Positions 5,544-8,775 of a stretch of 8,775 nt of DNA are shown piece after piece. Position 1 is the first letter of the stretch, and every line of letters starts with the position of its first letter. This DNA is from Sphingobacteriales bacterium (GTDB lineage Bacteria > Bacteroidota > Bacteroidia > Chitinophagales > Chitinophagaceae): assembly GCA_023251215.1 (NCBI GenBank), contig JAHEZF010000055.1, positions 1-8,775 on the forward strand, in the 5' to 3' direction. Made by a program: the position numbers and the translations under genes. The notes under the pieces are model-generated. The model did not search any database. It saw nothing but the letters and a program-made list of their open reading frames with translations, and was not told the DNA's origin.

Positions 5544-6488
5544 ATGCATAATCCCCCCGATATATTGTCACTGGCCTATAAGCAAAACCTGATGCAGGAT
5601 CAGTTGATATTGTTACAGGAAAAAGAGCAGCAGATTCCGGGTTCCGTGCAATACGCTATTAAAAGATATCACCGGAATGTACAATGGAATATTGAAGATA
5701 CAGGGATGATGATTTATCACTATGAAAAATCCAACCCCCGGGAAAATTACCTGGAATTGAAATTCTGTTTCAGCGGGAATGTGTATTGCCGTAAAAAAAA
5801 TACTGAATGTGATTTGTGCCAGTACGGTGCATCAAAGAGTTGTGTTGAACGGGTTGAAAGTGTTGATGTGGTTAGCTTTCGTTTCTCACCAATACATCTT
5901 TCACAATTTGTCAAGCCAAGAAAAGGAAATACTATTCTTACTGATGACATTCTGAATTTCAAACACCATTCTTCTTTTAGTAAGACATTACCCCTTTGCG
6001 GTAAGACAAGAATGGTTTTAGAAGCCGTGCTGAATCATACTTACACCGACAGCCTGGAGAATATCTACATCAATGCCCAAACACAAATGCTGCTGTTGTA
6101 CAGTCTTGATTGTATGCTGGGCGAAAAAGAAATTGATGTGATTAACTGCAAGTTTTTGGCTAATGAAGCAGACCGGGAAAAGATTACAAAAGCAAGAGAG
6201 GTGCTTATCCAGCATATCGGCGAGCCGATCACCATCAAAGAACTCAGCCGCAAAGTAGCCATCAATGAATGTTACCTGAAGAAAGGTTTCAAAGAAATGT
6301 TCGGTACCACCATCTTTGATTTCTACCAGAGTCAGCGGATGGAACATGCCAAATATCTTTTGTATGAAAAAGGATTGAGTGTTACAGATGTTTCCATGCT
6401 GCTGGGTTATTCTTCCATTTCGCATTTTTCTACTGCATTTAAAAAACATACCGGTCTGAAGCCATGTGAGCTTTTATTAAGGCCTTAG
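5544..6488 (+). CDS. AraC-family transcriptional regulator with a cysteine cluster in its sensor domain
   Basis: A 314-residue DNA-binding regulator. The C-terminal third is a typical AraC domain: the first helix-turn-helix lies around ITIKELSRKVAINECYLKK (from residue 229), the second around LSVTDVSMLLGYSSISHFS (from 278), and it ends in FKKHTGLKP. The N-terminal part (about 1-205) is a sensor domain I cannot name. It holds four closely spaced cysteines, Cys82, 89, 92 and 100 (C-x6-C-x2-C-x7-C), which could bind metal, an iron-sulfur cluster or act as a redox switch; this is inference. The next ATG upstream in frame (5523) would add MYFCCLN, but the -7 box at 5526 lies inside that extension, so 5544 is preferred. 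It is divergent from lpxA across 170 bp and convergent with the cyclase gene. Targets are unknown. Confidence 0.9.
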   Translation: MHNPPDILSLAYKQNLMQDQLILLQEKEQQIPGSVQYAIKRYHRNVQWNIEDTGMMIYHYEKSNPRENYLELKFCFSGNVYCRKKNTECDLCQYGASKSCVERVESVDVVSFRFSPIHLSQFVKPRKGNTILTDDILNFKHHSSFSKTLPLCGKTRMVLEAVLNHTYTDSLENIYINAQTQMLLLYSLDCMLGEKEIDVINCKFLANEADREKITKAREVLIQHIGEPITIKELSRKVAINECYLKKGFKEMFGTTIFDFYQSQRMEHAKYLLYEKGLSVTDVSMLLGYSSISHFSTAFKKHTGLKPCELLLRP

Positions 6489-6493
6489 TAAAA
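6472..6493. other. 22-bp AT-rich palindrome across the stop codon of the AraC-family gene
   Basis: Arms TTTTATTAAGG (6472-6482) and CCTTAGTAAAA (6483-6493) are complementary at 10 of 11 positions, with the remaining pair a G-T wobble. The TAG stop (6486-6488) lies in the right arm. It sits between two convergent genes, where a bidirectional terminator would be useful, but the stem is AT-rich and not followed by a clear T-run on either strand, so its function is uncertain. Confidence 0.35.
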
Positions 6494-6549
6494 ATCAGAT
6501 TCTTTTTCAGATCAGGATTTGTAAAGAAAAGCATAGTCATCGGGAATCA

Positions 6550-8622
6550 CTATTCAGGAAAATTCATTCGTTTCATTAAATTCTTGTACCGCGGTTCATT
6601 CCGAAGTGAATCAAACCATGGCCAGGCTTTAAGCTCTTTTAGCCAGACATCATGTTGTTCATAGCTCTTTTCAAGTTGGTGCATCGCTTCTTTTTTATTT
6701 CCCAATGCCATATAAACTGCACCCAGGTTAAATCCTGAAATAAGACCTGCGTCTGCGTTGCCAAGCAGATTATTTAATATCTCTTCGGCTTCTTCCTTTC
6801 GGCCGGCACGGGCATAAGCATAACCTAACATTGCCTGGTAGTGCACCGATACAGACATTTCTGCCGATTGTTTCAGCGGTGCGATGGCTTCCGCATAACG
6901 GCCCTGTGCCATATAAAGCTCCCCGATATTGTGAAGAATCAAAGGATGGTTGGGATGCACTTTCAAAACCTGCTGTAATTGATCCTCTGCTTTTTTATAT
7001 TGCTTAGCATAAATATATACCTGGCCTGTATAAGCTGGAATGATGGGTGAAAGAGGGTCAAGCTCCTTTGCTTTTTCAAGTAGTTTAATTGCTTCATCAA
7101 AACGTCCGATAAAACCAAGTGTTCGCCCATACCATTGATAAGTTATGGCATAGCCCGGATTTAATTCAATAGCCCGTTTGAATGCTTTTTCCGATTCTGA
7201 CCAGTTCCATTCGTAAGATAATTTCCAGATACCCAAAGATGAAAATGCTTCAGCCAGTTTATTATTCAGCGACAGGGCTTTTTGTATGGCCTCGTTGGAA
7301 AGTCGCCTGGCTTCCCGTTGTGACATACCTCCCTGCTCACCCAACAAAAGATAACAATCGGCCAATGCAGAATAAGCCTGTGCATTAGTGCTGTCTTGTT
7401 CAATTGCTTTTTTATAACTTTCAACTGCTAGTTTATAATCCTGGATTGTTCTTTGATTCCAATAGTGGCGTCCGGTTAAATAGAATTCGTATGAACGGGC
7501 ATTCACGATCGGCGAAGAAACCAGCCTTTCCTGATCCTGTGGCGTCAGCTTGATTTTAACCTCATGGGCGATTTTCTGTGCTACCTCGCTATATAAAACG
7601 AGAATGTTTTGCAATTCACGGTCGAAATCTTTAGACCAGATATGTTCATCCGTTGTTCCGTCAATCAACTGTACAATGATACGTACCGTGTTGCCTTCCC
7701 TTATCACTGAGCCTTCAATCAACGCTTTTACTCCAAGCTCTTTTGCAATTTGGCGAAGTGGTTTCTTTGTGTCTTTGTATTGTATCGTTGAGGTACGTGA
7801 AATAACTTTCAAAGCACTGATTTTTGAAAGTTCAGTGATCAGCGTTTCATGCATGCCTGATACAAAGTATTCCTGTTCTGGATTTCCGGAAAGATTTTCT
7901 AAAGGCAATACAGCAACGGAATCAATACTTGTGTTGTCGTTTCCAGTTTGCCGGTAAATAAGCACGGCTGTAACCAGAAGTATAATAGCAACCAGAGTTA
8001 ATGTAATCAGCCGGGCCGATTTTTTTTTGAGTAAAGGAAAAAAATAACTTCTACTGGGTTCAGTTTTTCCACTGATTTCAGAAAGCAAAGGAACAACTAT
8101 ACCGTCATTTGCGGCCGCATAAACTTCTATTGGACGTTTTACATTTTTTAAATGGAATTTTCCAATTTGTTTGGTTTGAATATCCCGTTGGTTTTTAATT
8201 TCATCAAGCACTTTTTCAGAAAAAAGAACGGCGCCGGGGACAGAAAGCGATTCGATGCGTGAAGCAAGGTTAACACAATCACCAAAAATGCCTTCACTGT
8301 TGTATACTACATCACCACAGTGGATGCCGATTCTTAACTTGACTTTAGGTTCTTTTTGTAATTCAACCTGGATGGCGATACCACATCGCACAGCATCCGC
8401 CGCACTGTCAAACATGCTCAATGTGCCATCACCAAAAAACTGGATGATAATACCATTATATGCAGGAATAAGTGTTTCAAGTGTTTTTCGCTGGTGGCTT
8501 CTCAAAAGGTTTGCCCGGGCTTCATCTTCCTGCATCATGGCGGTATAGCCAGTCATGTCGGCAAACATGATAGCAGCCAACTTTCTTTGTTCTGAAGAAT
8601 TAGTATCAGTGACAGCTTGCAT
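6550..8622 (-). CDS. Membrane-anchored class III nucleotide cyclase-like protein with TolB-like and TPR domains
   Basis: A 690-residue protein. Residues about 12-170 form a class III adenylate/guanylate cyclase domain, with metal-binding Asp22 (FADMTGY) and Asp65 (FFGDGTLSMF) and the transition-state pair Asn118/Arg122 (VNLASR). The base-selecting lysine is replaced by Gln61, and the partner Asp/Thr position appears to be Gly111, so nucleotide specificity or activity is uncertain. A lysine-rich stretch (199-201) precedes one hydrophobic segment (about 205-223), predicting the cyclase inside and the rest outside the cytoplasmic membrane. Residues 234-360 resemble the TolB-like/FlgO-type domain (VAVLPLENLSGN, LIEGSVIREG, HIWSKDF). 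From about 375 there are six or more TPRs, with a PRYKNLMKRM ending common in this architecture. It probably links protein-protein sensing to a cyclic-nucleotide signal, which is inference. It stands alone. Confidence 0.92.
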   Translation of the reverse strand: MQAVTDTNSSEQRKLAAIMFADMTGYTAMMQEDEARANLLRSHQRKTLETLIPAYNGIIIQFFGDGTLSMFDSAADAVRCGIAIQVELQKEPKVKLRIGIHCGDVVYNSEGIFGDCVNLASRIESLSVPGAVLFSEKVLDEIKNQRDIQTKQIGKFHLKNVKRPIEVYAAANDGIVVPLLSEISGKTEPSRSYFFPLLKKKSARLITLTLVAIILLVTAVLIYRQTGNDNTSIDSVAVLPLENLSGNPEQEYFVSGMHETLITELSKISALKVISRTSTIQYKDTKKPLRQIAKELGVKALIEGSVIREGNTVRIIVQLIDGTTDEHIWSKDFDRELQNILVLYSEVAQKIAHEVKIKLTPQDQERLVSSPIVNARSYEFYLTGRHYWNQRTIQDYKLAVESYKKAIEQDSTNAQAYSALADCYLLLGEQGGMSQREARRLSNEAIQKALSLNNKLAEAFSSLGIWKLSYEWNWSESEKAFKRAIELNPGYAITYQWYGRTLGFIGRFDEAIKLLEKAKELDPLSPIIPAYTGQVYIYAKQYKKAEDQLQQVLKVHPNHPLILHNIGELYMAQGRYAEAIAPLKQSAEMSVSVHYQAMLGYAYARAGRKEEAEEILNNLLGNADAGLISGFNLGAVYMALGNKKEAMHQLEKSYEQHDVWLKELKAWPWFDSLRNEPRYKNLMKRMNFPE

Positions 8623-8636
8623 AACCGAGCTGTTTT

Positions 8637-8651
8637 GATAAAACTTTTATC
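8637..8651. promoter_or_regulatory. Perfect 15-bp palindrome just upstream of the cyclase gene
   Basis: GATAAAACTTTTATC has perfect seven-base arms around one central base and lies 14 bases before the cyclase ATG. Its size and position suit a dimeric-repressor operator. With a one-base centre it would fold poorly as an RNA hairpin. No exact TAnnTTTG box was found in the 153 bases upstream of the cyclase gene, so how the promoter and palindrome overlap is unknown. Confidence 0.35.
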
Positions 8652-8754
8652 TGCTTGAATTTACCTGGTTAAAAATTACAACTATTTCAATTAACGTCGG
8701 TTGAATCCGGTATAAATATGCCTGTTTTCAAAAAGTTTTTTTCAATTCAGGATT

Positions 8755-8775
8755 GGTGATAATAATATAATCACC
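8755..8775. repeat. Inverted repeat at the right edge
   Basis: GGTGAT (8755-8760) and ATCACC (8770-8775) pair across nine AT-rich bases, some of which pair too. It may continue beyond the window. It could be a terminator for a neighbouring gene or a regulator site; it is too short and truncated to say more. Confidence 0.3.

Noticed and set aside
7550..7957. Plus-strand open frame opposite the cyclase gene
   Set aside because: It is antisense to the TolB-like domain, with no recognisable domain or promoter.

Overview
The window looks like a stretch of a Bacteroidota chromosome, most likely Chitinophagaceae or a close relative. The reasons are the protein styles (a Bacteroidota-type alanine dehydrogenase next to tsaE, and lpxA followed by a CcmA-like ATPase), the lack of convincing Shine-Dalgarno sequences, and the -7 promoter box TAnnTTTG typical of this phylum, found just upstream of five of the six transcription-unit starts. 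This assignment rests on recalled family knowledge; no search was run.

Layout from left to right. (1) A P1B-type heavy-metal (probably copper) ATPase on the minus strand, 45-2183; a possible promoter and start of a further minus-strand gene lie at the left edge. (2) Divergent from it, tsaE (tRNA t6A synthesis ATPase, 2274-2699) and alanine dehydrogenase (2729-3943) on the plus strand. (3) Convergent with these by a single base, a minus-strand pair: lpxA (first lipid A acyltransferase, 4567-5373) overlapping a lone ABC ATPase (3945-4586). (4) Divergent from lpxA, an AraC-family regulator (5544-6488, plus) with an unusual cysteine cluster. (5) Convergent with the regulator, a 690-residue membrane protein on the minus strand (6550-8622) that joins a class III cyclase domain, one membrane segment, a TolB-like domain and a TPR array. 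Most genes are core metabolism or envelope housekeeping, and they do not form one pathway. No stretch over 300 bases lacks a gene. I saw no tRNA, rRNA, CRISPR array, insertion sequence or phage gene.

The most unusual signal is a pair of short GC-rich palindromic elements, one inside the coding sequence of the metal ATPase (1929-1985) and one inside that of the ABC ATPase (4370-4415). Both share the left end CTGCCCG and a nearly identical 13-base right end (11 of 13 bases), and each is bracketed by a perfect direct repeat (9 bp and 11 bp) resembling a target-site duplication. Both are translated without stops, adding Pro/Gly/Arg-rich segments at a linker and a surface loop. They look like small mobile or mobilised palindromic repeats that have entered protein-coding genes, comparable in concept to the palindromic elements described in Rickettsia genes.

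A second pattern is promoter placement. The divergent ATPase and tsaE genes each have the identical box TAAATTTG exactly four bases before the ATG, suggesting leaderless mRNAs. The boxes before lpxA and the AraC gene fall inside the longest possible reading frames, which argues for the shorter starts used here.
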